Below, in pieces: positions 1 to 9,842 of a stretch of 9,906 bases of DNA. How positions within the stretch are numbered: the stretch's first letter is position 1; each line of letters starts with the position of its first letter. The notes beneath the pieces were generated by a model, which saw only the letters and a program-made list of their open reading frames with translations, had not been told where the DNA came from and did no database searches. The DNA comes from Caldisericota bacterium (GTDB taxonomy: Bacteria; CG03; B21-G15): the NCBI GenBank assembly GCA_003650255.1, contig QMOP01000033.1, forward strand, positions 1-9,906, read 5' to 3'. A program made the position numbers and the translations under genes.

Positions 1-110
1 AGTAAATATTATCTCATCATATGTTGAGTTTCTCTTAACCTGTTTTGCATCAATTCCAAGAAGTCTTAACCACCTTCCAAGACGACCAAGCATATTATCA
101 ACAAGGAACT

Positions 111-114
<4 letters not shown>
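1..114 (-). CDS. Mut7-C RNase-domain (PIN-like) protein, N-terminal fragment
   Basis: This is a partial gene; only the first 38 codons are inside the window. The translation begins MKFLVDNMLGRLGRWLRLLG and continues with a short K/R-rich stretch. That opening matches the start of the Mut7-C RNase domain (formerly DUF82): an acidic residue after a short beta strand (D6 here), then the hallmark MLGRLxRWLRLLG helix. The fold is PIN-like, and family members are thought to be metal-dependent ribonucleases; the substrate is unknown. The ATG at 114-112 overlaps the stop of the DUF362 gene as ATGA, so translation is probably coupled. The zinc-ribbon part that often follows lies outside the window. 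Family recognition is firm for so short a piece; the function is inferred from the family only. Confidence 0.85.
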
Positions 115-3196
<3,082 letters not shown>

Positions 3197-3202
3197 TCAA
3201 TG

Positions 3203-3237
3203 AATAGCAAATGGCAAATAGCGAATGGCGAATGGTG
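3203..3237. repeat. Tandem heptad repeat, five units
   Basis: On the plus strand five consecutive 7-mers follow the pattern AATRGYR: AATAGCA, AATGGCA, AATAGCG, AATGGCG and AATGGTG. The variation is confined to the fourth, sixth and seventh positions. The array ends inside the left terminal inverted repeat of the adjoining GC-rich element, sharing its first five bases (AATGG). It lies in the 5' leader of ligA. It is too short and has no spacers, so it is not a CRISPR. It probably belongs to the same dispersed repeat as the GC-rich element. Confidence 0.8.
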
Positions 3238-3368
3238 GGCGGTTTTTCCCGAAGGGGCTTTGCGAGCGAGGACATGGAGCATTCCACCCTGCCCGACGGC
3301 AGGCGGGCGCAGCGAGCAGAGCGAACCACATACGTGAGCGTCCTCCGAGGGGAAAACCACTTTCCATT
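3231..3368. repeat. GC-rich REP/MITE-like element with imperfect terminal inverted repeats
   Basis: The element fills the nusB-ligA gap and contrasts sharply with the AT-rich flanks: 77 of 120 bases at 3241-3360 are G or C. The left end (3231-3250) and the reverse complement of the right end (3349-3368) match at 15 of 20 positions, including AATGG, GGTTTT and CCC blocks. A further inverted pair lies inside (GAGGAC at 3268-3273 and GTCCTC at 3340-3345), and a perfect hairpin sits at the centre. GCGAGC occurs directly repeated at 3262-3267 and 3312-3317. No convincing protein is encoded: several overlapping short frames on both strands cross it, as expected of GC-rich DNA poor in stop codons. 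No target-site duplication is evident. It could be a non-autonomous mobile element, a REP-type palindrome, or a structured RNA. That it is a repeat elsewhere in the genome is inferred, not seen. Confidence 0.7.
3288..3303. other. Perfect 6-bp hairpin at the core of the GC-rich element
   Basis: CCTGCC (3288-3293) and GGCAGG (3298-3303) are perfect inverted copies around a 4-base CGAC loop. An overlapping alternative pairing exists between GCCCG (3291-3295) and CGGGC (3304-3308). In the direction of transcription the stem is followed by GTGGAAT rather than a run of T, so it does not look like a classical intrinsic terminator for nusB. Confidence 0.75.
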
Positions 3369-3369
3369 T

Positions 3370-3774
3370 CTAATCATACTTTTCTTTTGCTATTTTATCA
3401 AGAACTCCATTTATAAACTTTCTTGCACTCTCTGTAGAATATGTTTTTGAAATTTCAATCGCCTCATCAATTGAGACCTTTACTGGAGTATCTGAATAAA
3501 GAATTTCAAATGTCGCAATCCTTAAAATATTTCTTTCAACAACATTCATCCTTGAAATCTCCCAGTCCTTTGAATACTTATTTATTTTTAAATCAAGTCC
3601 TTCCCTTTCTCTTAAAACTCCATCAAATAAAAATCTTCCATATTCAATAATCTTTTTTCCTGCTTTAAATTTTGAAACTGCTTTTTGCCATGCCTCTTCC
3701 CTATCAAAACCGAGATTATCATGAAGATAAAGTGCCTGAAGTGCAAGTTCCCTTGCCTTCCTCCTTCCACCCAT
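3370..3774 (-). CDS. nusB: Transcription antitermination factor NusB
   Basis: At 134 residues this is a normal-length, all-helical NusB. The RNA-binding N-terminus reads GRRKARELALQALYLHD (residues 3-19), and the C-terminal half has the conserved NVVERNILRIATFEIL (77-92), VSIDEAIEISKTYS and KFINGVLDKIAKE segments. With NusE (ribosomal protein S10), NusB binds boxA RNA to allow antitermination in rRNA operons. The ATG shares one base with the ribH stop (TAATG), so translation is coupled. A position directly after ribH is a widely conserved bacterial arrangement. The TAG stop lies only one base from the inverted-repeat end of the GC-rich element, with no clear intrinsic terminator between. Confidence 0.97.
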   Translation of the reverse strand: MGGRRKARELALQALYLHDNLGFDREEAWQKAVSKFKAGKKIIEYGRFLFDGVLREREGLDLKINKYSKDWEISRMNVVERNILRIATFEILYSDTPVKVSIDEAIEISKTYSTESARKFINGVLDKIAKEKYD

Positions 3775-4235
3775 TATATGCTGTCAACAAGATTTATCAT
3801 GTTAATACAAACCCTTGCTGCCTCCCTACCCTTATTTCCTGCTTTTCCACCAGCACGGGAGATTGCCTGCTCAATATCATCTGGAGTTAAAACACCGAGT
3901 GCAATTGGTATCCCTGTATCCTGTGATATTTTTGATATATCTCCTATAACAGATTTTGCAATATAATCAAAATGTGATGTCTCTCCTCTTAAAATTACTC
4001 CAAGAGCAATCATCCCATCAACACTTCTTCTTTGACTTACCACTTTTAAAGCAAGAGGAATCTCAAATGAACCCTCAACAAAGTAGGTTTCAATATTTGC
4101 ATCATCAACACCAAGAAGTTTAAGTTCATCAATACATCCTGAAAGAAGTTCTTTTGATACAAACTCATTAAACTTTGAAATAACAATCGCAATCCTTTTT
4201 CCCTTTCCATCAAGTTTTCCTTTTACCTCTCTCAT
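3774..4235 (-). CDS. ribH: 6,7-dimethyl-8-ribityllumazine synthase RibH
   Basis: The 153-residue protein condenses 5-amino-6-ribitylamino-uracil with 3,4-dihydroxy-2-butanone 4-phosphate to give 6,7-dimethyl-8-ribityllumazine, the penultimate riboflavin step. Visible family motifs are SKFNEF (20-25, substrate-stacking F22), GSFEIPLA (55-62), LGVILRGETSHFDYI (78-92) with the general acid/base H88, and the C-terminal NKGREAA (134-140). VEGSFEIP replaces the commoner VPGAFEIP, a mild substitution. Length is typical of subunits that assemble into pentamers or 60-mer capsids. It is the only rib gene separated from its predecessor by a gap, of 12 bases, and has its own good ribosome binding site there. 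Confidence 0.98.
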   Translation of the reverse strand: MREVKGKLDGKGKRIAIVISKFNEFVSKELLSGCIDELKLLGVDDANIETYFVEGSFEIPLALKVVSQRRSVDGMIALGVILRGETSHFDYIAKSVIGDISKISQDTGIPIALGVLTPDDIEQAISRAGGKAGNKGREAARVCINMINLVDSI

Positions 4236-4239
4236 ATTA

Positions 4240-4248
4240 CCTCCCTTT
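4240..4248 (-). promoter_or_regulatory. Shine-Dalgarno of ribH
   Basis: On the minus strand this reads AAAGGGAGG and begins on the last base of the ribBA stop codon (TGA, 4250-4248), extending through most of the 12-base gap. A 4-base spacer (TAAT) leads to the ribH ATG at 4235-4233. It suggests ribH is initiated independently, which fits the need for a many-subunit lumazine synthase. Confidence 0.75.
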
Positions 4249-5465
4249 CATTTAACATTTTTTATAATATGTCCAAGCTTTTTCTTTTTCACTTTAAGAT
4301 AACGCAAATTGACCGGATTTGGATTTACTTCTATTGGAACCCTCTCTGTTATTCTTAATCCATATCCTTCAAGTCCAACAATCTTTCTTGGATTATTTGT
4401 AAGCAATTTTATTGAAGAAAGTCCTAAATCAACTAAAATCTGTGCACCAATTCCATAATCCCTCAAATCAGGAGGAAATCCAAGTTTCTTATTTGCCTCA
4501 ACTGTATCCAATCCTTTATCCTGTAGTTCATATGCCCTCAATTTATTCTTAAGTCCTATCCCTCTTCCTTCCTGATTCATATAAAGTAAAACTCCTCTTC
4601 CTTCATTTTCAATCATCTTAAGAGAGTTCTCAAGTTGGTCTCCACAATCACATCTTAAAGAGTGAAATATATCTCCTGTAACACAGGATGAATGAACCCT
4701 CACAAGAACATCCTTCTTTCCTCTGACATTCCCTTTAACAAGAGCAATATGAATACCTCCATCTATCATTGACTCATATGCAAAGAGATTAAAATTCCCA
4801 AATTTTGTTGGTAATTTACTTTTTGCAACAAGTTTTATAAGTTTCTCCTTTTTTCTTCTATATTCTATAATCTGAGCAATTGATATTATCTTTAAATTGT
4901 GCAATTTCGCAAACTTTATAAGATAAGGCAATCTTGCCATCTTTCCATCCTCTTTCATTATCTCACATATAACTGCTGCTGGATAAAGTCCTGCAAGTTT
5001 GCACAAATCAATACTTGCCTCTGTATGTCCTGCTCTTACAAGAACTCCTCCTTCTTTATATCTTAAAGGAAATACATGTCCCGGAGTTATTAAATCATCC
5101 TTTTTTGTTTTAGGGTCAATAAGTGTTTTTATTGTTACTGCTCTATCATAACAAGATATTCCAGTTGTTATTTCTTTTTTTGCATCAACACTCACAGTAA
5201 ATGCTGCTTCTTTTACTTCTTTTGAATCCTCAACCATTGGTTTAAGTCCAAGTCTATCAAGGTCCTTTCCAAGCATACTTACACATATAAGTCCCCTTCC
5301 ATATTTCGCCATAAAATTTATCTTCTGTGGAGAAACCTTACTTGCGGCAAAAACAAGGTCTCCTTCATTTTCCCTTTCTTCATCATCAACAACAATAACC
5401 ATCCTCCCTTTTCTTAAATCCTTTAAAACATCCTCAATATCAGAAAATATACCCTTCCTTCTCAC
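4248..5465 (-). CDS. ribBA: Bifunctional DHBP synthase / GTP cyclohydrolase II RibBA
   Basis: This 405-residue fusion supplies both branches of riboflavin synthesis. The N-terminal RibB domain (about 1-203) forms 3,4-dihydroxy-2-butanone 4-phosphate from ribulose 5-phosphate; it shows [11 protein letters not shown] (27-37), TPGHVFPL (127-134) and [11 protein letters not shown] (144-154). The C-terminal RibA domain (about 207-400) opens GTP. Its zinc cysteines are C261, C272 and C274, and it carries [16 protein letters not shown] (297-312) and LLTNNPRK (354-361). Both halves look catalytically complete. The start is a GTG that overlaps the riboflavin synthase stop as GTGA, with no strong Shine-Dalgarno, so expression probably relies on coupling. 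The alternative of a later ATG would cut into the conserved RibB N-terminus. Confidence 0.98.
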   Translation of the reverse strand: MRRKGIFSDIEDVLKDLRKGRMVIVVDDEERENEGDLVFAASKVSPQKINFMAKYGRGLICVSMLGKDLDRLGLKPMVEDSKEVKEAAFTVSVDAKKEITTGISCYDRAVTIKTLIDPKTKKDDLITPGHVFPLRYKEGGVLVRAGHTEASIDLCKLAGLYPAAVICEIMKEDGKMARLPYLIKFAKLHNLKIISIAQIIEYRRKKEKLIKLVAKSKLPTKFGNFNLFAYESMIDGGIHIALVKGNVRGKKDVLVRVHSSCVTGDIFHSLRCDCGDQLENSLKMIENEGRGVLLYMNQEGRGIGLKNKLRAYELQDKGLDTVEANKKLGFPPDLRDYGIGAQILVDLGLSSIKLLTNNPRKIVGLEGYGLRITERVPIEVNPNPVNLRYLKVKKKKLGHIIKNVK

Positions 5466-6031
5466 TGTCTATTGCTCTCTATTTTTTTCTTCACCATCAT
5501 ATCAAATTCAATATTAACTAGTTCACCCACTTTTTTCAAGCCCAAATTTGTCCTTTCAATTGTCTCAGGAATAAGAACAAAAACTACTTCATTTCCTTTC
5601 ACCTCCTGAACCGTCAAACTAACTCCTTCAACTGCTACAGAAGATGTCCTAAATACATACTTTCTAAAATTTGAAGGAACCTTTATTGTAAAAATAAAAA
5701 ATTTACCTTTTTTATACTTCCTTAAAATTCTTCCAACTGTATCAACATGTCCATAAACAAAATGTCCTCCAATCCTATCTCCAACCTTTAATGATCTTTC
5801 AAGGTTTACATAATCTCCTGCTTTTAAATATTTTAAATTTGTCTTCTTAAGTGTTTCATATGATACATCAAAACATATTGATTTTTTACTAAAATTCCTT
5901 ACAGTAAGACAGCAACCATTTACACTTACACTTTCACCAATTTTTAAATCATTCCATGGATTCTCCACCTCTATAAAATTTTTACCGTTTCTTAAAACTT
6001 TTGCTTTAAATTCAATTATACCTGTGAACAT
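5462..6031 (-). CDS. ribE: Riboflavin synthase, alpha-subunit type
   Basis: The 189-residue enzyme converts two molecules of dimethylribityllumazine into riboflavin plus the pyrimidine that RibH reuses. It opens with the canonical MFTGIIE. Two lumazine-binding barrels follow: the first with SVNGCCLTV (36-44) and [13 protein letters not shown] (54-66), the second with [13 protein letters not shown] (88-100), [11 protein letters not shown] (131-141) and [11 protein letters not shown] (154-164). It is slightly shorter than the usual 195-215 residues, losing mainly the C-terminal tail. The second barrel reads IPET where IPHT is commoner. The start overlaps the end of ribD by 16 bases and is fixed by the MFTGIIE match. 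The gene is called ribE in many bacteria, ribB in Bacillus subtilis and ribC in some strains. Confidence 0.97.
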   Translation of the reverse strand: MFTGIIEFKAKVLRNGKNFIEVENPWNDLKIGESVSVNGCCLTVRNFSKKSICFDVSYETLKKTNLKYLKAGDYVNLERSLKVGDRIGGHFVYGHVDTVGRILRKYKKGKFFIFTIKVPSNFRKYVFRTSSVAVEGVSLTVQEVKGNEVVFVLIPETIERTNLGLKKVGELVNIEFDMMVKKKIESNRQ

Positions 6032-7101
6032 ATTCCGTGAAATAGAAAATCACTCTTTAATCTCTCTATCTCCCACTCTTTTATAACCAGTGCATTTTTT
6101 AAACTAAAACCTTCTCCATCACAGAGAGTTGGTGCTTCTCTTCCACCAATAATCTTTGGCGAATAGAAATAATAAACCTCATCAACAAATCCCTCTTTAT
6201 AAAATGAAAAGAAAACCTCTCCCCCACCTTCAACAAGAACATATTGAAAACCCCTCTTATAAAAATCATGAATAACATCCTTTAAAATAATATGATTTTT
6301 CTTCCTAACTTTCATAACCTCAACTCCATCCTTTTTAATTTCTTTCTTTTTCGCTGTATAGATTATAACAGGATAAATACCTGCTTCATCAAAAATTTTA
6401 GCATTTTCAGGAATTCTTAAATCCGTGTCAAAAACAACCCTTACAGGTCTTGAAAGTGGATGAATCTCCTTTCTTACCTTATATGGAGTAAGTGAAGGAT
6501 TGTCTTTAAGAAGTGTATTTATCCCAACACATACTGCATCGGAATTATATCTTAAAATATGGGAAATTTCTCTTGAAAACTCATCTGTTATCCATCTGCT
6601 TTCACCTTTACTTGACGCTATTTTTCCATCAAGAGTGGAACCACCTTTTAAAATTATCCAAGGTCTTTTCTTCTCATGATAAAAAACATAACCCCTGTTT
6701 AAAAATCTTGCTTCTTTCTCCAATATTCCAACCTCAACCTTTATCCCATTTCTTTTTAACTTCCTTATTCCCTTACCATTTACAACTGGATTTGGATCCT
6801 TCATTGATATATAAACCTCTTTTATTCCGCTTGAGATAATTAAATCTACACATGGAGGTGTCTTACCAAAATGACAACATGGTTCAAGATTAACAAAAAG
6901 TTTTGATCCTTTTGTTTTTTTCCCTGCTTTTAAAATTGCATCCCTTTCTGCATGAAATCCTCCAAATTTTTTATGATATCCTTCTGATATAATTTTTCCA
7001 TTTTTATAAACTATTGCACCTACAACAGGATTTGGTGAAACCCTTCCCCTTCCCTTTTCAGCAAGTTCAAAAACTTTTCTCATTAATCTTTCCTTATTCA
7101 T
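6016..7101 (-). CDS. ribD: Bifunctional pyrimidine deaminase / reductase RibD
   Basis: The 361-residue protein performs the second and third steps of the GTP branch: deamination of the pyrimidine, then NADPH-dependent reduction of the ribosyl side chain. The N-terminal deaminase domain (1 to about 143) has GRVSPNPVVGA (19-29), the catalytic HAE at 50-52, and PCCHFGKTPPC (74-84); H50, C75 and C84 are the expected zinc ligands. The reductase domain (about 146-358) has LKGGSTLDGKIA (151-162), SRWITDE (168-174), DAVCVGINTLLKDNPSLT (188-205) and EGGGEVFFSF (291-300). GGST replaces the more frequent AxSLDG arrangement at the start of the reductase. The ATG lies 8 bases inside the upstream HEAT-repeat gene (ATGAATAA), preceded by a GAGG-type ribosome binding site, leaving no room for an FMN riboswitch. 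Confidence 0.97.
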   Translation of the reverse strand: MNKERLMRKVFELAEKGRGRVSPNPVVGAIVYKNGKIISEGYHKKFGGFHAERDAILKAGKKTKGSKLFVNLEPCCHFGKTPPCVDLIISSGIKEVYISMKDPNPVVNGKGIRKLKRNGIKVEVGILEKEARFLNRGYVFYHEKKRPWIILKGGSTLDGKIASSKGESRWITDEFSREISHILRYNSDAVCVGINTLLKDNPSLTPYKVRKEIHPLSRPVRVVFDTDLRIPENAKIFDEAGIYPVIIYTAKKKEIKKDGVEVMKVRKKNHIILKDVIHDFYKRGFQYVLVEGGGEVFFSFYKEGFVDEVYYFYSPKIIGGREAPTLCDGEGFSLKNALVIKEWEIERLKSDFLFHGICSQV

Positions 7102-8233
7102 TCTTCCTCAATCTTTTAAGTGCCTCTTCTGCCTTCTCACTTACAAGATAATCAGGATCATTTTTAAGTTCCTCAAGTAATGCTTCTACTTCTTTTCCGC
7201 CAATATTTTCAAGTGCCCATATTGCACTTATTCTCATCCATCTATCTTCATCTTTAGCCATTTTTTTTAAAACCCTTAAAGCATCCTGCAATCTGTATTT
7301 AGCAAGAATCTTACATGCAGTTGCTCGGACTCTGTTGTGTGGATAATCAAGATATTTCTTTAAAATTCCCACAATCTTATTTGGATTATCAAGATAAAGA
7401 TCAAAAATCTCAAGTTTCTCTGAAATTAACCTTGGAATAGGGTCAAAGTCAGGAAGATATCCTCCTTTCTCCTTCCATTTTATCCTTATATCTTCAGGAA
7501 TTTTTTCTGGAAGTTCAAGCAGTGCAAGAAGATCCTCTATTTTATTTGAGGGAATTTTCTTTTTTATAAAATCCTTTTTCTCCTTCAAAACCTTTGCAAG
7601 AAGAAGTTTGTTTGTTATAAGATTTTTATAAAATTTTTTATCAACCGATTTCTTTTTTGCTTTTTTAAGTTTTGAATAAAAGAGGATTGAAACTATCAGT
7701 AAAAGATTTAAGATTATGCTTATGTAAACCCATAATGGTATTACCTTTACCTTTTTTTCTTCAATAATCCTTTCAACTTTAACTTTTGGAACAACCTTTA
7801 CAATCTCTTTAACCCTTTCCCTCTCCTTTCTAATTTTCTTTTTCTCAACTGGAGAAATCTTTAAAGGTTTTAACCTTGGAATTTCAATTTTTCTTTCTTT
7901 TATTTCCTTTTTTTCAACTCTTTCTTTTGATAGTTTCCTTGTTGCAAGATAAAGATTCTCAACTTTTGGGTCATCTGGATCATATTTATAGGCAAGTGAA
8001 GCATACTCATGTGCCTTCTCATCCTCTCCTTTATTAAGATGTTCCTTTGCAAGTCTAATACAGGTTCTAACAAACATCTTCTTTGCTTTCTCATCTTCTG
8101 GATTTTTTTCAAGATAATCCCTTAAAAGTTTATAAGTTAAATTGTATTCTCCCCTTACATAACTTTTTGCTGCTTCCTCAACAATTTTTGAAATCTGAGC
8201 ATTTAAAATTAAAAAAATAAATAAATAAATCAT
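7094..8233 (-). CDS. Membrane protein with TPR-like extracytoplasmic and HEAT-repeat cytoplasmic regions
   Basis: The 379-residue product is not a named family I recognise, but its architecture is readable. Residues 1-14 are hydrophobic (MIYLFIFLIL) and look like a signal peptide or short anchor. Residues 15-100 form helix pairs resembling tetratricopeptide repeats (YNLTYKLLRDYLEKNPEDEKA; EKAHEYASLAYKYDPDDPK). Residues 100-164 are an extremely Lys/Glu-rich linker. A transmembrane helix spans about 165-187 and is followed by a Lys-rich stop (KLKKAKKK), placing the C-terminus in the cytoplasm. Residues 285-376 hold about three HEAT/PBS-lyase-type repeats (RVRATACKILAKY; RWMRISAIWALENIGG). It overlaps the kinase stop as ATGA. 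I infer a scaffold or sensor partner for the kinase. The start is the first possible ATG with only a weak GAGAGA site upstream. Confidence 0.85.
   Translation of the reverse strand: MIYLFIFLILNAQISKIVEEAAKSYVRGEYNLTYKLLRDYLEKNPEDEKAKKMFVRTCIRLAKEHLNKGEDEKAHEYASLAYKYDPDDPKVENLYLATRKLSKERVEKKEIKERKIEIPRLKPLKISPVEKKKIRKERERVKEIVKVVPKVKVERIIEEKKVKVIPLWVYISIILNLLLIVSILFYSKLKKAKKKSVDKKFYKNLITNKLLLAKVLKEKKDFIKKKIPSNKIEDLLALLELPEKIPEDIRIKWKEKGGYLPDFDPIPRLISEKLEIFDLYLDNPNKIVGILKKYLDYPHNRVRATACKILAKYRLQDALRVLKKMAKDEDRWMRISAIWALENIGGKEVEALLEELKNDPDYLVSEKAEEALKRLRKNE
8211..8230 (-). repeat. Simple (ATTT)4 plus T-run at the 5' end of the TPR-HEAT gene
   Basis: On the plus strand A4 (8211-8214) is followed by four AAAT units (8215-8230), which also create a 7-base A run at 8211-8217. 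In the gene this follows the start codon directly and encodes the hydrophobic N-terminus. Such repeats can slip during replication, but in AT-rich DNA coding for a hydrophobic segment it may be chance. Confidence 0.6.
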
Positions 8234-9102
8234 TCTCTCAAAATAAAGGCAATCTTCACCATGATATAGATGAAAATTCCGATTAAAATGAGAAGAAATA
8301 TCAGAAAGTAATTAATCCTATATTTCTTTCCTTTTCTTGCTGCTTTAACAAGAGCAGTTGCAAACTCACTACAACTTTTAAATCTTTTTCCTGGAGTTAA
8401 ATCTATTGCTCTTTTCACAACCTTTCTTATTTCTTTTGGAACATCATCAGGAATATCTGCCTCATCAGGAATTCCACCTGATAGCATCTCATAAAGTATT
8501 ACTCCAATACTGTATATATCAACACTTTTTGAAATTGCTCCCTCAAGTCTTTCTGGTGGATAGTATCCCGGAGTTCCGCTTATCTTTAATGCATCCATCC
8601 ATGGAGATGTTTTTGCTTTCGGGTCATAGGATATACCAAAATCAATAATTTTTATATCTCCATTCTCAAGAACAATTATATTCTCTGGTTTTAAATCAAG
8701 ATGAATTATCCCCTTTGAATGAATATAATTTATAGCATCCAGAATTTTAAGTGCCATATTAACTGCTTTTCTCCAAGAAAACTTTTTATATTTCACAAGT
8801 TTCTCTCTCAAACTTTCTCCATTTACATATTCAAGAACCTGATATCTAAAATTTTGATTTTCTGGGTGTGGAAAGTATTTTATTATTCTTGGATGGGACA
8901 ATTTAAGTCCAATCTCCTCTGAATGAACGAACCTTAAAACCTGTGCCTTATCATTTTTAAACTTCTCATTTAAAACCTTTATAACAACCTCCTTTCTATC
9001 TGAAAGCCTTATTGCTCTATAAACATAACTTGTTCCCCCCTTTTTTGGAAAGGAGATTATTCTGAATTCATTATCAAGAACATCTCCGGGAGAAAGATTC
9101 AA
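8230..9102 (-). CDS. Membrane-anchored Hanks-type Ser/Thr protein kinase
   Basis: The 290-residue protein has a kinase domain at about 12-252 and one transmembrane helix at about 264-284, leaving only about 6 residues outside the cytoplasm. The nucleotide loop is KKGGTSYVYRA (20-30), lacking the usual first glycine. The ATP-anchoring lysine is K42 in VIKVLNE, with E62 or E63 as its likely helix-C partner. The catalytic loop is HLDLKPEN (134-141) with D136, K138 and N141, and the metal-binding DFG is 154-156. SGTPGYYPPE (175-184) is the P+1/APE region, and R240 the conserved late arginine. HLD replaces HRD, making this a non-RD kinase. The start is TTG, overlapping the phosphoesterase stop as TTGA and served by AAAGGAGG four bases upstream; LSPGDVLDNEFRI is a typical kinase N-terminus. 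No extracellular sensor (such as PASTA) is present. Confidence 0.95.
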   Translation of the reverse strand: MNLSPGDVLDNEFRIISFPKKGGTSYVYRAIRLSDRKEVVIKVLNEKFKNDKAQVLRFVHSEEIGLKLSHPRIIKYFPHPENQNFRYQVLEYVNGESLREKLVKYKKFSWRKAVNMALKILDAINYIHSKGIIHLDLKPENIIVLENGDIKIIDFGISYDPKAKTSPWMDALKISGTPGYYPPERLEGAISKSVDIYSIGVILYEMLSGGIPDEADIPDDVPKEIRKVVKRAIDLTPGKRFKSCSEFATALVKAARKGKKYRINYFLIFLLILIGIFIYIMVKIAFILRE

Positions 9103-9842
9103 ACTCCCTCCTTTAATCTTTCAATTAAAAACTCCGGAAGCCCAACCTCTTTCATTTTATTTTGAACCTTTTCTATATCATAACTGACTCTATAAAGAGT
9201 AACCTCTCTTTTTTTTGTATCATATATCACACAACTTGAAAAAGGATTTCCATCCCTTGGCTGACCTACACTTCCAACATTAAAAAGGTATCTTAAATCC
9301 GACTCAACTTCAATAGTTACAGGTCTTTCAGGAATGAAAAATGAAGGATTTATTAAACCTGTGGAGGTTGCTGTATAATAGATTGGTCTATGAGTGTGTC
9401 CAACAAAAAGAACTCTTCTTGTCTGCTTTGGAAGTGAATATGCATATACATCCGGACCTGTAATATACTCCATTATGGGATCTCTCAAAGAACCATGAAC
9501 AATCATGAAATTTGGACCTGTAAGTTTTGGTGGAAGATTTGAAAGATACTCAAAACCCTCCTCATTTAGAACATCCCTTGTCCAAAGAATTGCCCTTCTT
9601 GCATCCTCATTTAACACATTTAAGTCAACAAGTCCAAGAACTGCCCAGTCGTGGTTTCCACACACGCTATAAAAGTTTTCAATCCCCTTTAAAAACTCTA
9701 TTACCTCATTCGGATAAGGTCCATATCCAACAATATCTCCACAGCATATTATTGAAGATACTTCCTTCTCTTTCAGGAAATTTATGACATTTTTAAGTGC
9801 TGGAAGATTAGCATGAATGTCAGAGATTAAACCTATTTTCAT
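9099..9842 (-). CDS. Calcineurin-like metallophosphoesterase (ApaH/PP2A-like superfamily)
   Basis: The 247-residue cytoplasmic protein shows the complete dinuclear-metal signature: D8 and H10 in SDIHANLPAL, GD at 35-36 in CGDIVGYGPYPNE, GNHD at 62-65, H116 in VHGS, and GHTH at 148-151. The downstream NVGSVGQPRDGNP (188-200) is typical of a widespread bacterial subgroup annotated as metallophosphoesterase or in the diadenosine tetraphosphatase/PP2A-like orthologous group. The substrate cannot be read from sequence; nucleotides, phosphodiesters or phosphoproteins are all possible. It sits directly upstream of the kinase with a 4-base overlap, so it could act as the opposing phosphatase, but that is inference. 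The ATG overlaps the preceding frame's stop as ATGA and lacks a strong ribosome binding site. Confidence 0.95.
   Translation of the reverse strand: MKIGLISDIHANLPALKNVINFLKEKEVSSIICCGDIVGYGPYPNEVIEFLKGIENFYSVCGNHDWAVLGLVDLNVLNEDARRAILWTRDVLNEEGFEYLSNLPPKLTGPNFMIVHGSLRDPIMEYITGPDVYAYSLPKQTRRVLFVGHTHRPIYYTATSTGLINPSFFIPERPVTIEVESDLRYLFNVGSVGQPRDGNPFSSCVIYDTKKREVTLYRVSYDIEKVQNKMKEVGLPEFLIERLKEGV
9107..9114 (-). promoter_or_regulatory. Shine-Dalgarno supporting the TTG start of the kinase
   Basis: On the minus strand this reads AAAGGAGG inside the last codons of the phosphoesterase gene (KEG of the terminal RLKEGV), four bases before the TTG at 9102-9100. It is the main reason for accepting a TTG start here, as the next in-frame ATG would be deep inside the kinase domain. 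Confidence 0.8.

Noticed and set aside
3203..3237. CRISPR array
   Set aside because: Units are only 7 bases with no spacers, and no cas genes are present.
3248..3256. Intrinsic terminator from the CCC-GAA-GGG mini-hairpin
   Set aside because: The stem is only 3 bp with no T run after it in the direction of transcription, so it would not be stable enough.
6513..6839. 108-codon plus-strand frame
   Set aside because: It is antisense to RibD, with Leu/His/Phe-rich composition typical of the complement of a Lys/Glu-rich gene.
7094..7200. FMN riboswitch before ribD
   Set aside because: The region codes for the conserved-looking HEAT C-terminus, ribD begins inside that gene, and no RFN-like conserved segments are visible.
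7900..8112. 70-codon minus-strand frame inside the TPR-HEAT gene
   Set aside because: It is a shifted frame of a highly Lys/Glu-rich region, and the larger frame has coherent domain architecture.
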